From: Pseudomonas sp. 21
Lineage (GTDB): Bacteria > Pseudomonadota > Gammaproteobacteria > Pseudomonadales > Pseudomonadaceae
Direction: 5' to 3'
Assembly (NCBI RefSeq): GCF_000955805.1
Contig: NZ_JYOA01000003.1
Span: 278,203 to 342,202, forward strand
DNA length: 64,000 nt
The notes below the pieces were generated by a model, which was not told where the DNA came from, made no database searches, and was given only the letters and a program-made list of their open reading frames with translations. A program made the translations under genes and the position numbers. Shown piece after piece: positions 54,146-63,782 of this stretch; the stretch's first letter is position 1; each line of letters opens with the position of its first letter.

Positions 54146-54952
54146 TTAATAGGCCGGCGTGATCAGCGGGGCGGCGGCCGTTTCCAGGCGCGCGGCAAGC
54201 GGTTCGGGCAGGGCGGCGCGGGCGGCCTTGCGGTCGGCGTTGAGCGGAATGTCGTAGGTGATGCGGGCGCCGTAGGCGGTGGGTGCCTGCGGGTCATGGC
54301 GGACCTTGTCGAAGACCAGCAGGCGGGTGCCCAGGCTGAAGCCCTCGGCGAGGTCGTGGGTGACCATGAACACGGTGAGCCGGGTTTCCTGCCACAGCTC
54401 CAGCAGCAGGGCGTGCATGTCCTTGCGGATGCCGGGGTCGAGTGCGCCGAAGGGTTCGTCGAGCAGCAGCACGCGCGGCTTCATCACCAGTGCCTGGGCG
54501 ATGGCCAGGCGTTGCTGCATGCCGCCGGACAGGGCGCTCGGATACTGCGTCAGCGCGTGGCCGAGGCCGACGCGTTCGAGCAGGGCGGCAGCCTGTTCGC
54601 GGGCCTCGCGCTTGGCGTTGCCGAACAGTCGGCCGAGCAACGGCGAGCGCGGCAGTTCGAGGCCGAGGGCGACGTTGTCGAGCACCGACAAGTGCGGGAA
54701 CACCGAGTAGCGCTGGAACACCACGCCGCGGCTCGGGTCGGGCTCGCCCGGCAGCGGTTGGCCTTCGAGCAGCAGCTCGCCACGGCTGGGGCGCTCCTGG
54801 CCGAGCAGCAGGCGCAGGAAGGTGGACTTGCCGCAGCCGGAGGCGCCGACCAGGGTGCAGAACTCGCCTTCCTTCACCTCGAGATTCAGGCGTTCGAGCA
54901 CCACGTTGCCGTCGTATTCCTGCCAGACGTTCTTCACGCTGATGAAGCTCAT
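54146..54952 (-). CDS. ABC transporter ATPase (guanidine/urea-type uptake)
   Basis: 268 aa. Walker A GASGCGKST, Q-loop FQRYSVFPHL, signature LSGGMQQRLAIAQAL, Walker B VLLLDEPFGALD and switch His VTHD are present; nitrate/taurine-type (SsuB-like) subfamily. Overlaps the permease gene by four bases. A C-terminal tail (about 215-268) follows the core. Confidence 0.92.
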   Translation of the reverse strand: MSFISVKNVWQEYDGNVVLERLNLEVKEGEFCTLVGASGCGKSTFLRLLLGQERPSRGELLLEGQPLPGEPDPSRGVVFQRYSVFPHLSVLDNVALGLELPRSPLLGRLFGNAKREAREQAAALLERVGLGHALTQYPSALSGGMQQRLAIAQALVMKPRVLLLDEPFGALDPGIRKDMHALLLELWQETRLTVFMVTHDLAEGFSLGTRLLVFDKVRHDPQAPTAYGARITYDIPLNADRKAARAALPEPLAARLETAAAPLITPAY

Positions 54953-55764
54953 GCCTTGCCTCCTTCGTACCAGGGGAAGGCACGCCGGGTGAGCAGGCGC
55001 AGGCCGTAGTCCATCAGCCAGGCCAGGGCGCTGATCCACACCACGTAGGGCAGGATCACGTCCATGGCGAGGTAGCGGCGCACCAGGAAGATGCGGTAGC
55101 CCAGGCCGTCGGTGGAGGCGATGGCCTCGGCGGCGATGAGGAACAGCCAGGCCGAGCCGAGCATCAGGCGCAGGGAAATCAGCAGGCGCGGCATCAGTTG
55201 CGGCAGCACCACCCGCAGGATCAGCGTCCAGGTGCTGGCGCCCAGGGTCTGGGCCTTGATCAGCAGTTCGCGGGGGATTTCCCTTGCGCGTTGTTCGATG
55301 TCGCGGGCGATGCAGGGGGCGACGCCGATGACGATCAGCACCACCTTGGACAGTTCGCCGAGGCCGAAGACGATGAACAGCACTGGCAGGATCGCCAGCG
55401 GCGGGATCATCGACAGCACGGTGAGCAGCGGCGACAGCGGCGCGCCGAACAGCGGCACGCTGCCGGCGGCGATGCCCAGCACCAGGCCGAGCAGGGCGGC
55501 GATGCCCAGGCCCATGCCGAGACGTTGCAGGCTGGCGCCGGTGTCCTGCCAGAACAGCACTTCGCCGGTGCGCTTGTCTTCGCTGAAGGCCAGGCGGTTC
55601 ACCGCGTCGGCCATCTGCGCGGCGCTGGGCAGCAGCTTGTCGTTGGGGTTCTCCGCCAGCCGCGAGGTGGAGCCCGCGAAGTAGGCGAACAGCAGCAGGG
55701 CGAAGGGCAGCAGCACGAGGAACAGGCGGCCGCTGCGGTCGGGGGTTCGGTTGATCAGGCGCAT
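54949..55764 (-). CDS. ABC transporter permease (guanidine/urea-type uptake)
   Basis: 271 aa with about six membrane segments and the EAA-like loop around LIKAQTLGASTWTLILRVVLPQLMPRLL. TauC/SsuC-type permease fold. Operon neighbour of the ATPase and binding protein. Confidence 0.92.
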   Translation of the reverse strand: MRLINRTPDRSGRLFLVLLPFALLLFAYFAGSTSRLAENPNDKLLPSAAQMADAVNRLAFSEDKRTGEVLFWQDTGASLQRLGMGLGIAALLGLVLGIAAGSVPLFGAPLSPLLTVLSMIPPLAILPVLFIVFGLGELSKVVLIVIGVAPCIARDIEQRAREIPRELLIKAQTLGASTWTLILRVVLPQLMPRLLISLRLMLGSAWLFLIAAEAIASTDGLGYRIFLVRRYLAMDVILPYVVWISALAWLMDYGLRLLTRRAFPWYEGGKA

Positions 55765-55798
55765 GATTCGTACCTGTTTGTCGCGGTGGGGGCTATCT

Positions 55799-55877
55799 GT
55801 AGGAGCGAGCTTGCTCGCGAACGACGTTTCGCTTGGCGCTAAGGCGTCATGCGGTTCGCGAGCAAGCTCGCTCCTAC
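55799..55877. repeat. REP inverted pair
   Basis: Between the binding-protein and permease genes, arms TGTAGGAGCGAGCTTGCTCG and inverse ending CTCGCTCCTAC; may separate high expression of the binding protein from the rest. Confidence 0.95.
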
Positions 55878-55885
55878 GAAGAGCG

Positions 55886-56950
55886 TCAGAGCTTGCCGTC
55901 AGCCGCCATCTGCACGTAGCTCGGATCGAAGCGCAGCTTGAGGTTCTTCGCGTCGCCGGTGGACAGCCCGCCGGCGAAGCTCATGCCCACTGCGTCGGCG
56001 CTCTTCGCGCCTTCGCCGAGCAGGCCGTGGGCGAAGGAGAAGGCTGCCACCTTGTCCATGGTCGCCGGCAGTTTCGGGCTGGTGGCGAAGGCCAGCGCTT
56101 CCTGCGGCGTGGCGAACAGCTTGGTGGTGGCGAGCTGGCCCTGGTAACCGGCGAGGTCGGTGCCCGAGGCCTTGGCCATGTGCTCCAGCGCGGCGCGGGT
56201 TTCGGCGCTGTCGCCCTGCATCAGCGCGACGGTCTCGAACCAGGCGCCGGTCAGCGCCTTGCCCAGGGCGGGGTTGTCCTTCAGGACGGCGCTGTTGACC
56301 ACCATCATGTCCATGATCTCGCCGGGGATCTGGCTGGAGTTGAACACTTCGGTGGTGCCCGGCTTGGCGCGGGCTTCGGCGAGCATCGGGTTCCAGGTGG
56401 TGACGGCTTGCACGTCGTCGGTGTTGAAGGCAGCGGCGATGTCGGCGTCGGAGGTATTCACCGTCTTCACGTCCTTCTCGGTGAGACGGGCATTCTCCAG
56501 GGCGCGCGCGAGCAGGTAATGGGAGACGGAAAGCTCCACCAGGTTGACGTCCAGGCCCTTGAGGTCGGCCAGGGTCTTGCCTTCGCCCTTGAGGACGATG
56601 CCGTCGTTGCCGTTGGAGAAGTCGCTGACGATCAGCGCGGTGGAGTCGACGCCGCCGGCGGCGGGGATGGTCAGGGCGTCCATGTTGGTCATGGTGCAGC
56701 CGTCGAACTGGCCGGCGGTGTACTGGTTGATCGACTCGATGTAGTCGTTGAGCTGGGTGACCTTGATCTCGATGCCGTACTTCTTCGCCCACTTGTCGAC
56801 GATGCCGTGGCTGGCCGCGTATTCCCAGGGCATCCAGCCGGCGTAGATGGTCCAGCAGAGGTTGAAGCTGTTCTTCGCGGCGGCGGAGGCCGAGAGGCTG
56901 AAGGCGGCGAGGCCGGCAGCGAACAGGGCGGTCAGAAGGGGCTTGCGCAT
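55886..56950 (-). CDS. ABC transporter substrate-binding protein (putative guanidine binder)
   Basis: 354 aa. Signal peptide MRKPLLTALFAAGLAAFSLSASA, then an NMT1/SsuA-like fold (FNLCWTIYAGWMPWEYAASHGIVDKWAKKYG, DGCTMTNMDALTIPAAGGVDST). This is the family usually labelled putative urea ABC transporter binding protein in urea-carboxylase operons. The upstream guanidine riboswitch makes guanidine the better ligand guess. GGAG lies seven bases before the ATG within GGAG-ATG-CTCC. Confidence 0.9.
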   Translation of the reverse strand: MRKPLLTALFAAGLAAFSLSASAAAKNSFNLCWTIYAGWMPWEYAASHGIVDKWAKKYGIEIKVTQLNDYIESINQYTAGQFDGCTMTNMDALTIPAAGGVDSTALIVSDFSNGNDGIVLKGEGKTLADLKGLDVNLVELSVSHYLLARALENARLTEKDVKTVNTSDADIAAAFNTDDVQAVTTWNPMLAEARAKPGTTEVFNSSQIPGEIMDMMVVNSAVLKDNPALGKALTGAWFETVALMQGDSAETRAALEHMAKASGTDLAGYQGQLATTKLFATPQEALAFATSPKLPATMDKVAAFSFAHGLLGEGAKSADAVGMSFAGGLSTGDAKNLKLRFDPSYVQMAADGKL

Positions 56951-57009
56951 GGAGCATCTCCAGTCGATTGTCGGGCAGGCAGGAGTCGGGCGGCACTTGT
57001 CGCTCTCGT

Positions 57010-57099
57010 CTCCCGGGCTTTTGTCCCGCCGTGTAACCTCGCTGGAGGTCGATGACTCTCGGACCAGTCACTCGCTTGGCGAGCCGGAACCCTAGTCAT
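57010..57099 (-). ncRNA. Guanidine-I (ykkC) riboswitch
   Basis: On the minus strand the aptamer consensus is read in order: CTAGGGTTCCG (57095-57085), CTGGTCCGAGAG (57067-57056) and ACGGCGGGACAAAAGCCCGG (57031-57012). The P1-P3 arms fold as in ykkC RNAs. About 60 bases separate it from the binding-protein ATG. A local hairpin GGAG-ATG-CTCC covers the ribosome site, which suggests translational control. Guanidine binding should turn on the operon. Confidence 0.92.
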
Positions 57100-57373
57100 C
57101 CATTTCAAATTGTGGTGCCGCTGTCCGAGTGCTTCGGATCGTTCCTGCACGCCTGAGACAAAGCGAGCGGCGTGCCAAGTTGGCGAAAGTGCCGGGGCAG
57201 AAGGGCTACGGTGGAGTGGTGGATGTTTTTCGGTGCACGCGAGGGCATTCGCCCGCCCTCAAATGAAGCGCGACGCCGCATCCTGGTGCGCGGGGCCAGT
57301 CGAAAGGCAGGAGCGTGCGGGGCGTGCCGGGCGGCAGACTGCAGCGACCTTCACCTTCGAGGAATCCATCGCC

Positions 57374-57631
57374 ATGTCCGAGTTGCTGAGCTTCGCCAAG
57401 GGCGCGCTGACCATGTTCTGGGTCGCCGCCGTGCTCAACCTGATCTACCCCTTCGGCGAGCTGCACCGCCCGCTGCTGTGGCTCTCCGCGATCCTGCTGG
57501 TGGTGCATGTGGGCGAGGTGCTGTTGCTGGCGCGCCGGCGCTCGGTCACGGAGAAAGTGCAGGTCCTGCTGTTCGGCGTGCTGCACCTGCAGAGCCGCAA
57601 GCTTCGCCGCCTGGAAACTGTAAACGGCTGA
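57374..57631 (+). CDS. DUF1145 membrane protein
   Basis: 85 aa with two hydrophobic segments (LTMFWVAAVLNLIYPFG and LLWLSAILLVVHVGEVLLL). Matches small DUF1145 (YhhL-like) proteins. Start chosen at MSELLSFAKG. The 270 bases between the riboswitch and this gene carry no other supported gene. Confidence 0.78.
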   Translation: MSELLSFAKGALTMFWVAAVLNLIYPFGELHRPLLWLSAILLVVHVGEVLLLARRRSVTEKVQVLLFGVLHLQSRKLRRLETVNG

Positions 57632-57754
57632 TTTACCCAAGCTTTACCTTCGCCTGTGGCACCGCCTTCTGACAGACATGTCTGATCTTGCGAGACCGGA
57701 AGAATGTACGCCCCGCACTCCGGCAGGGCGGCCGGCTCGCTTGATGGAGGCGCC

Positions 57755-57922
57755 ATGCGTCGTATCTTTGCTGCTGCACTGTTGTTTCTCCCGCTGGTTG
57801 GCTGCGTGATCCTTCCGCCGCCGGGGCACGGTCACGGCGGTTGGCGGGATGGTCCTCGCTATTACCAGCCGGCACCGCCGCCGGCCTACTACGGTGGCCC
57901 GCACCAGGGCTGGCGCCGTTGA
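57755..57922 (+). CDS. Small lipoprotein, 55 aa
   Basis: MRRIFAAALLFLPLVGC is a lipoprotein signal (Cys 17), followed by a Pro/Gly/Tyr/His-rich tail (PPPGHGHGGW, PPPAYYGGP). GGAGG lies five bases before the ATG. Function unknown; the His/Gly tail could bind metal. Confidence 0.78.
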   Translation: MRRIFAAALLFLPLVGCVILPPPGHGHGGWRDGPRYYQPAPPPAYYGGPHQGWRR

Positions 57923-57925
57923 TCC

Positions 57926-58837
57926 TCACGACGCGGCGTTGAACGCCGCGTCTTCCTCCAGCAACAACTCGACAAACTGGCTGGCCGCAGGTGACAGGCT
58001 GCGGCTGGCATGGCGCACCAGGGCGTAGGCCGAGCCACGCCCCGAGGCGTCATTGCCGCCGGGCCAGGGCAGTATGGCCAGGCGGCCGGCCTCCACGTCG
58101 GTGGCCACCACATCCCAGGTGGCCAGGCAGAGCACGTCGCTGCCCTTCACCAGCTCCTTGAGCATCAACACGTCGTCACATTGCACACTCAGTGGCTGTT
58201 CGCGGCCAAGGGCGCGCACCATGCCTTCATGGGCGTCACGGGGCAGGCGCGGGCCGGCAAGCGGGAAGTCGAGCAGGCGCTCCACCGAGGGCGCGCTGCC
58301 GATCAGCGGATGCCCCGGCCGGCAGAACAGCACTCCCCGGTGCACCCGCAGCGGCAGGATGTCCAGACGGCTGTCTCCCTCCAGTTCGCGATAGTCGGCG
58401 ATGAACAGTTCCAGCTCGTCGTCCAGCAGGCGCTGGTGCAGTTCGCTCCAGTTCTCGATGGAGAGCAGGATCGATACCTTCGGGTGCGCGCTGCTGTAGC
58501 GCGCGAGCACCTGTGGCATCAACCGCGCGCCGGGGAAGGGGCCGGCGCCCAGGCGCAGTTCGCCGGTTTCCAGGTCGGCCAGTTGCAGCACCGCATTCTT
58601 CAGCGCGCGATCACCGGCCAGCAGGCGGCGGGCGTGTTCAAGCACCAGCCGGCCGTGGGCGGTGAGGGTGACGCCGCGCGGGTTGCGGTCGACCAACTGG
58701 CAATTCAACTGGCCTTCCAGCGCCTGGATGCTCCGCGACAGGGCGGGTTGACTAAGATTCACCGCATCCGCGGCGCGGGCGAAGTGACCGTGCTCGGCGA
58801 GGGCGACGAAGTGGCGTAGCTGGCGAAGATCGCTCAT
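57926..58837 (-). CDS. sdsB1: LysR-type regulator SdsB-like
   Basis: 303 aa. N-terminal HTH (LRHFVALAEHGHFARAADAVNLSQPALSRSIQALEGQL) and a substrate-binding domain. Divergent from an alkylsulfatase gene exactly as PA0739 (SdsB1) is from PA0740 (SdsA1), so it likely activates it in the presence of alkyl sulfates or their alcohols. Confidence 0.88.
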   Translation of the reverse strand: MSDLRQLRHFVALAEHGHFARAADAVNLSQPALSRSIQALEGQLNCQLVDRNPRGVTLTAHGRLVLEHARRLLAGDRALKNAVLQLADLETGELRLGAGPFPGARLMPQVLARYSSAHPKVSILLSIENWSELHQRLLDDELELFIADYRELEGDSRLDILPLRVHRGVLFCRPGHPLIGSAPSVERLLDFPLAGPRLPRDAHEGMVRALGREQPLSVQCDDVLMLKELVKGSDVLCLATWDVVATDVEAGRLAILPWPGGNDASGRGSAYALVRHASRSLSPAASQFVELLLEEDAAFNAAS

Positions 58838-58934
58838 GCGCTTCCTGCATTGATTGTGAAGTTGGAATGCATTGGAATTATTAGCGCGACGGCCGGCATA
58901 GTGCGAGCACAACTACAAATACCGGAGCCCTCCG
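58838..58934. promoter_or_regulatory. Divergent sdsB/sdsA promoter region
   Basis: 97 bases with AT-rich repeated TTGGAAT-like units (TTGGAATGCATTGGAATTATT), suitable for LysR binding. No experimental site known here. Confidence 0.5.
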
Positions 58935-60908
58935 ATGTCCCGTCTTTCCGCAGCCGTGCTGCTTGCCAGCCTCTGCCCCGGCCTGCTGGTCGCCGCCGAA
59001 CAGCCCAAGCCCCCGACTTCCTTTACCCAGGCCGCGCAGGAACAGGTACGCCAGTCGCTGCCGTTCAGTGACCGCGCCGACTTCGACCGGGTGGAGAAGG
59101 GACTGATCAAGCGTCCCGAGAACCTCGTGATCAAGAACGAGGACGGCACGGTCGCCTGGCAACTGGGCGGCTACGACTTCCTCAAGGCCGCCAGGGACGT
59201 CGCCAGCGTCAACCCGAGCCTGATGCGCCAGGCCCAGCTGAACCTCAGCTACGGCCTGTTCAAGGTGACCGACGGCATCTACCAGGTGCGCGGCTTCGAC
59301 CTCGCCAACACCACCTTCATCGAAGGCAAGACCGGCTGGATCGTCATCGACACCCTGACCACCCCGGCGACCTCCAGGGCCGCCTACGCCCTGGTGAGCC
59401 AGGAGCTGGGACAGAAGCCGATCCGCGCGATCATCTACAGCCATGCCCACATCGACCACTTCGGCGGCGTGAAGGGCCTGGTCAGCCAGGAGCAGGTGGA
59501 CAAGGGCGAGGTGCAGGTCATCGCGCCCAAGGGCTTCATGGAGGCGGCGATCAAGGAGAACGTGCTGGCCGGCAACGCCATGCTGCGCCGCGCCACCTAC
59601 CAGTACGGCACCCTGCTGCCCAAGGGGCCGAATGGCCAGGTCGACATGGCCATCGGCAAGGGCGTCGCCCACGGCCCGATGAGCATCATCGCGCCGACCA
59701 GGCTGATCGAGGGCAACCTGCAGGACCTGGAAATCGACGGCGTACCCTTCACCTTCCAGAACACTCCGGGCACTGAATCGCCGGCGGAAATGAACGTCTG
59801 GCTGCCGCAGCAGAAGGCGCTGCTGATGGCCGAGAACGTCACCGCGACCCTGCACAACCTCTACACCCTGCGCGGCGCCGAGACGCGCGACCCGCTGGGC
59901 TGGAGCAAGTACATCAACGAGGCGCTGCACCGCTTCGGCGACCAGGCCGAGGTGATGTTCGCGGTGCACAACTGGCCGCGCTGGGGGCACGAGGACATCG
60001 TCCGCACCCTGGAGAAACAGCGTGACATGTACGGCTACCTGAACGACCAGACCCTGCACCTGGCCAACAACGGGGTGACCATCAACCAGATCCACGAGCG
60101 CCTGAAAGTGCCGCCGGAGCTGGCCAACGAATGGTTCAACCGCGGCTACCACGGCAGCGTCAGCCACAACGTGCGCGCGGTGGTGAACAAGTACCTGGGC
60201 TACTACGACAGCAACCCGGCGACGCTGAACCCGCTGGCGCCGGAGGATTCGGCGGTGAAGTACGTCGAGTTCATGGGCGGCGCCGATCACCTGCTGCAGA
60301 TGGCCAAGGCTTCGTTCGACAAGGGCGAGTACCGCTGGGTGGTGGAGGTGGTCAACAAGCTGGTCTTCGCCGACCCGACCAACCAGGCCGCACGCAACCT
60401 GCAGGCCGACGCCCTGGAGCAGCTTGGCTACCAGGCCGAGAACGCCGGCTGGCGCAACAGCTACCTGACGGCCGCGCAGGAGCTGCGCAACGGTGTGCCG
60501 AGTGACCTGCCGTCGATGAAGTCGGGCAGCCCCGATGCGCTGGCGGCGATGGATACCGGCCTGCTGTTCGACTACCTGGGCGTGCGCCTGAACGCGGAGA
60601 AGGCCGAGGGCGAGGACTTCGCCATCAACCTGGTGCTGCCGGACAGGAACGAACAGTACCTGCTGGAGCTGAAGAACTCGCACCTGAACAACATCAAGGG
60701 CGTGCAGAGCGAGAACGCCGGGCAGACCGTGACCATCGACCGTGCCGACCTCAACCGCCTGATGCTCAAGGAAGTCTCGCCGGTGCGCCTGGTGTTCGAG
60801 GGCAAGCTCAAGAGCTCGGGCAACCCGCTGCTGCTGGCCAAGCTGTTCGGCATGCTGGAAGACTTCAACTTCTGGTTCGACATCGTCACCCCGCCGCAGA
60901 AGAGCTGA
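58935..60908 (+). CDS. sdsA1: Secreted alkylsulfatase SdsA-type
   Basis: 657 aa. Signal peptide (about 1-20), metallo-beta-lactamase domain with zinc motif [10 protein letters not shown] (about 168-177), [23 protein letters not shown] and HNWPRWG. A dimerisation domain (about 390-520) and a C-terminal SCP-2-like domain (about 530-650) follow, the SdsA1 layout. Cleaves sulfate from SDS and other primary alkyl sulfates outside or in the periplasm. Confidence 0.94.
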   Translation: MSRLSAAVLLASLCPGLLVAAEQPKPPTSFTQAAQEQVRQSLPFSDRADFDRVEKGLIKRPENLVIKNEDGTVAWQLGGYDFLKAARDVASVNPSLMRQAQLNLSYGLFKVTDGIYQVRGFDLANTTFIEGKTGWIVIDTLTTPATSRAAYALVSQELGQKPIRAIIYSHAHIDHFGGVKGLVSQEQVDKGEVQVIAPKGFMEAAIKENVLAGNAMLRRATYQYGTLLPKGPNGQVDMAIGKGVAHGPMSIIAPTRLIEGNLQDLEIDGVPFTFQNTPGTESPAEMNVWLPQQKALLMAENVTATLHNLYTLRGAETRDPLGWSKYINEALHRFGDQAEVMFAVHNWPRWGHEDIVRTLEKQRDMYGYLNDQTLHLANNGVTINQIHERLKVPPELANEWFNRGYHGSVSHNVRAVVNKYLGYYDSNPATLNPLAPEDSAVKYVEFMGGADHLLQMAKASFDKGEYRWVVEVVNKLVFADPTNQAARNLQADALEQLGYQAENAGWRNSYLTAAQELRNGVPSDLPSMKSGSPDALAAMDTGLLFDYLGVRLNAEKAEGEDFAINLVLPDRNEQYLLELKNSHLNNIKGVQSENAGQTVTIDRADLNRLMLKEVSPVRLVFEGKLKSSGNPLLLAKLFGMLEDFNFWFDIVTPPQKS

Positions 60909-61016
60909 GCCTTTCCCCTCCGACGCGGCCGGTTCCCCGCCAGGCCGCGTCTCCCCTGGATGGCACACTGCAATGATTGCATTGTGCCATTGTTTTTTTC
61001 GCGGCCAGTCTGCACC

Positions 61017-61778
61017 ATGCCACCCCTGCGCCCGCAGCTGGTTGCCGGCGCTCGCAGTCGAGTAGTCGCGATCGTGCTCAACCGTTGTTCCAGGGTGTTG
61101 CGTCGTCGCTGGCCGGGGCCGTTGGCCCTGATGCTGGCGGCTTCGCTCGGCGTCCTGGCGGGGGCGCAGCAGGTCGAGTGGGACTTCAAGCGGATCAGCC
61201 AGCAATCCGCTCGCCTATACGGGCCGCTGGGCGACGGCCAGGTGCGCATCGACGCCTGGCAGAAGCTGCTCGCGCAACAGGTCACGGCGAGCGAGCGTGA
61301 CCAGCTGCAGGCGGTCAATCGCTTCTTCAACGAGCAGCTGCGCTTCACCGATGACCTGAGCCTCTGGCACGAAGTGGACTACTGGGCCACGCCGGTCGAG
61401 GCCTTGCTCAAGGGCGCCGGCGATTGCGAGGATTTCGCCATCGCCAAGTACATCAGCCTGCGACACCTGGGCGTGCCGGCACAGAAGCTGCGCATTACCT
61501 ACGTCAAGGCGCTGCGCCTGAACCAGGCACATATGGTGCTCACGTATTACCCACGGCCCGACGCCGTACCGCTGGTGCTGGACAACCTGATCGGCAGCAT
61601 CCTGCCGGCCAGCCAGCGCAGCGACCTGCAACCGGTCTACGCGTTCAACGGCGAGGGCCTGTGGCTCGCCGGCAATGGCGCGGGCGGCAGCAAGCAGGTA
61701 GGCGACAGCAAGCGGCTGTCGCGCTGGCAGGACCTGCTGAAGAAGATGAAGGCCGAAGGCTTCCCTCTGGATGAATAG
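61017..61778 (+). CDS. lapG: Periplasmic cysteine protease LapG
   Basis: 253 aa. Membrane/signal segment (LALMLAASLGVLAGA), then a transglutaminase-like protease domain with C in GAGDCEDFAIAKYISLRHLG (about 136), H in NQAHMVLTYY and D in LVLDNLIGSI. LapG cleaves the N-terminus of the LapA adhesin when not held by LapD. lapD follows 60 bases downstream. Confidence 0.92.
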   Translation: MPPLRPQLVAGARSRVVAIVLNRCSRVLRRRWPGPLALMLAASLGVLAGAQQVEWDFKRISQQSARLYGPLGDGQVRIDAWQKLLAQQVTASERDQLQAVNRFFNEQLRFTDDLSLWHEVDYWATPVEALLKGAGDCEDFAIAKYISLRHLGVPAQKLRITYVKALRLNQAHMVLTYYPRPDAVPLVLDNLIGSILPASQRSDLQPVYAFNGEGLWLAGNGAGGSKQVGDSKRLSRWQDLLKKMKAEGFPLDE

Positions 61779-61838
61779 CCACGCAACCGAAAGCTGCACC
61801 GACACGAATAGCTCCCGCGGGGGGAGCCTGGAGACACG

Positions 61839-63782
61839 ATGTCCCTGTTCAAACAGTTGTTGATCGCCATCTGCCTGTTCCTGGTGATCGCCTTCAGCGG
61901 CAGCTTCATGGTCGGCCTGGAAAGCTCTCGCGAGCAGTACGGCAACCAGCTGCGCTCCCACGCCCAGGACGCGGCCACCGCGCTGGGCCTGTCGCTGACG
62001 CCGAACATCGACGACCCGGCGATGGTCGAGCTGATGGTCAGCTCGATCTTCGACAGTGGCTACTTCGAGAGCATCCGGGTGATCGACCTGGCCACCGGCA
62101 AGGTGATGGTGGAGCGCACCGGGGTGCCCGACGCGGTGGCGGCCAAGGTGCCGCAGTGGTTCATCGCGCTGATCGACCTGCACTCGGCTGGCGGCGACGC
62201 CATCGTCAGCCGTGGCTGGACCCAGGCGGCGCGGGTCGAGGTGCTCAGCCACCCGATGTTCGCCATCGCCAAGCTCTGGCAGAGCGCCCTGGGCAGCCTG
62301 CTCTGGCTGGTGCTGTGCGGCATCGCCAGCGCCGTGCTCGGCGCCATCCTGCTGCGTCGCCAGTTGAAACCGCTGGACTACATGGTGGCGCAATCCCACG
62401 CCATCGCCCGCCGTGAATTCCTCAGCCTGCCGGAGCTGCCGCGCACCCCGGAGTTGCGCCGCGTGGTGCAGGCCATGAACCAGATGGTGGAGAAGCTCAA
62501 GGCGCTGTTCCAGGAGCAGGCCCAGCGCAGCGAACGCCTGCGCGACGAGGCCTACCAGGACAGCCTGACCGGGCTGGGTAACCGGCGCTTCTTCGACATG
62601 CAGCTGAACAATCGCCTGAGCGCCGAAGACCAGGTCAACAGCGGCGTGCTGCTGGTGCTGCGGGTCAACGACCTCGCCGGGCTGAACCAGCGCCTGGGCG
62701 GCCAGCGCGTTGACCAGTTGCTCAAGGCGGTAGCCGACCAGTTGCGTCTGTCCGGGCAGGGGCTGGGCTCCGGCCTGACCCTGGCGCGCAGCCGTGGCGG
62801 CGAGTTCGTGATGCTGGCGCCGGGGCTGATGCCCGAGGACGCGCCGGCCCTGGCGATGCGCCTGGAGGGCATGCTGGCCGCGCTGGCGACCACGGGAGCC
62901 AGCGATGTGAGCCCGGTAGCTTGCCTGGGGCTGGTGCCCTTCGTTTCCGGCGAATCGGCGCAGTCGCTGTTGCAGCGCGCGGACGAGGCGCTGGTGCAGG
63001 CCGAGCGGCAGAACGACAGCTGCTGGGCCTTCCTCCAGGGCGGCGCCAAGCCGGTCGCCGAGGAGCGCCACAGCTGGCATCAGTTGCTGGACCAGGCGCT
63101 GGTGCACAAGCGCTTCCAGCTGCATTTCCAGGCGGTAGTGTCCTGTGCCGACCCGCAGGTAGTGCTGCATTACAAGGTGCTCTCGCGCCTGCCGGACGGG
63201 CAGGGCGGCAGCATCGCCGCCGGGCGCTTCCTGCCCTGGCTGGACCGCTTCGGCTGGACCGCGCGGCTGGACCTGCTGATGCTCGAAAGCGTGCTGGCGG
63301 ACATGGCCAGGCACAACCGCCCGCTGGCGCTGAACCTTTCCGCCGCGCTGCTGCGCGATGAGTGGGCGACCACCCGCGTGTTCGACCTGCTGCGTCAGCA
63401 CCCGCAATTCGCCGGGCGCCTGACCCTGGAGCTGGAAGAAGACCAGCTGCCGGCGCAACCGGTGCTGGAAGCGCTGACCCGCCGCCTCAGCGAGCTGGGT
63501 TATCGCCTGAGCCTGCAGCACTTCGGCGGGCGCTTCAGCATGATCGGCAACCTGGCCCGCCTGGGGCTGGCGTACCTCAAGGTCGATGGCAGCCATATCC
63601 GCCATATCGACCAGGAGAACGACAAGCGCCTGTTCATCGAGGCGATGCAGCGGGCCGCGCACAGCATCGACCTGCCGCTGATCGCCGAGCGCGTGGAGAC
63701 GGCCGGGGAATTCCGCGTGCTGAAGGAAATGGGGATTCAGGGCGTGCAGGGGCAGTTGTTCGGTGGGCCGGCGCCCTGGTGA
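61839..63782 (+). CDS. lapD: c-di-GMP receptor LapD
   Basis: 647 aa. TM1, periplasmic output domain (about 25-150), TM2, HAMP (LLRRQLKPLDYMV), degenerate GGDEF (RGGEF in place of GGDEF) and degenerate EAL (HYKVLSRL where EAL would be). Catalytically silent but able to bind c-di-GMP; when bound it sequesters LapG. No LapA-like adhesin gene is visible in the remaining 218 bases. Confidence 0.93.
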   Translation: MSLFKQLLIAICLFLVIAFSGSFMVGLESSREQYGNQLRSHAQDAATALGLSLTPNIDDPAMVELMVSSIFDSGYFESIRVIDLATGKVMVERTGVPDAVAAKVPQWFIALIDLHSAGGDAIVSRGWTQAARVEVLSHPMFAIAKLWQSALGSLLWLVLCGIASAVLGAILLRRQLKPLDYMVAQSHAIARREFLSLPELPRTPELRRVVQAMNQMVEKLKALFQEQAQRSERLRDEAYQDSLTGLGNRRFFDMQLNNRLSAEDQVNSGVLLVLRVNDLAGLNQRLGGQRVDQLLKAVADQLRLSGQGLGSGLTLARSRGGEFVMLAPGLMPEDAPALAMRLEGMLAALATTGASDVSPVACLGLVPFVSGESAQSLLQRADEALVQAERQNDSCWAFLQGGAKPVAEERHSWHQLLDQALVHKRFQLHFQAVVSCADPQVVLHYKVLSRLPDGQGGSIAAGRFLPWLDRFGWTARLDLLMLESVLADMARHNRPLALNLSAALLRDEWATTRVFDLLRQHPQFAGRLTLELEEDQLPAQPVLEALTRRLSELGYRLSLQHFGGRFSMIGNLARLGLAYLKVDGSHIRHIDQENDKRLFIEAMQRAAHSIDLPLIAERVETAGEFRVLKEMGIQGVQGQLFGGPAPW

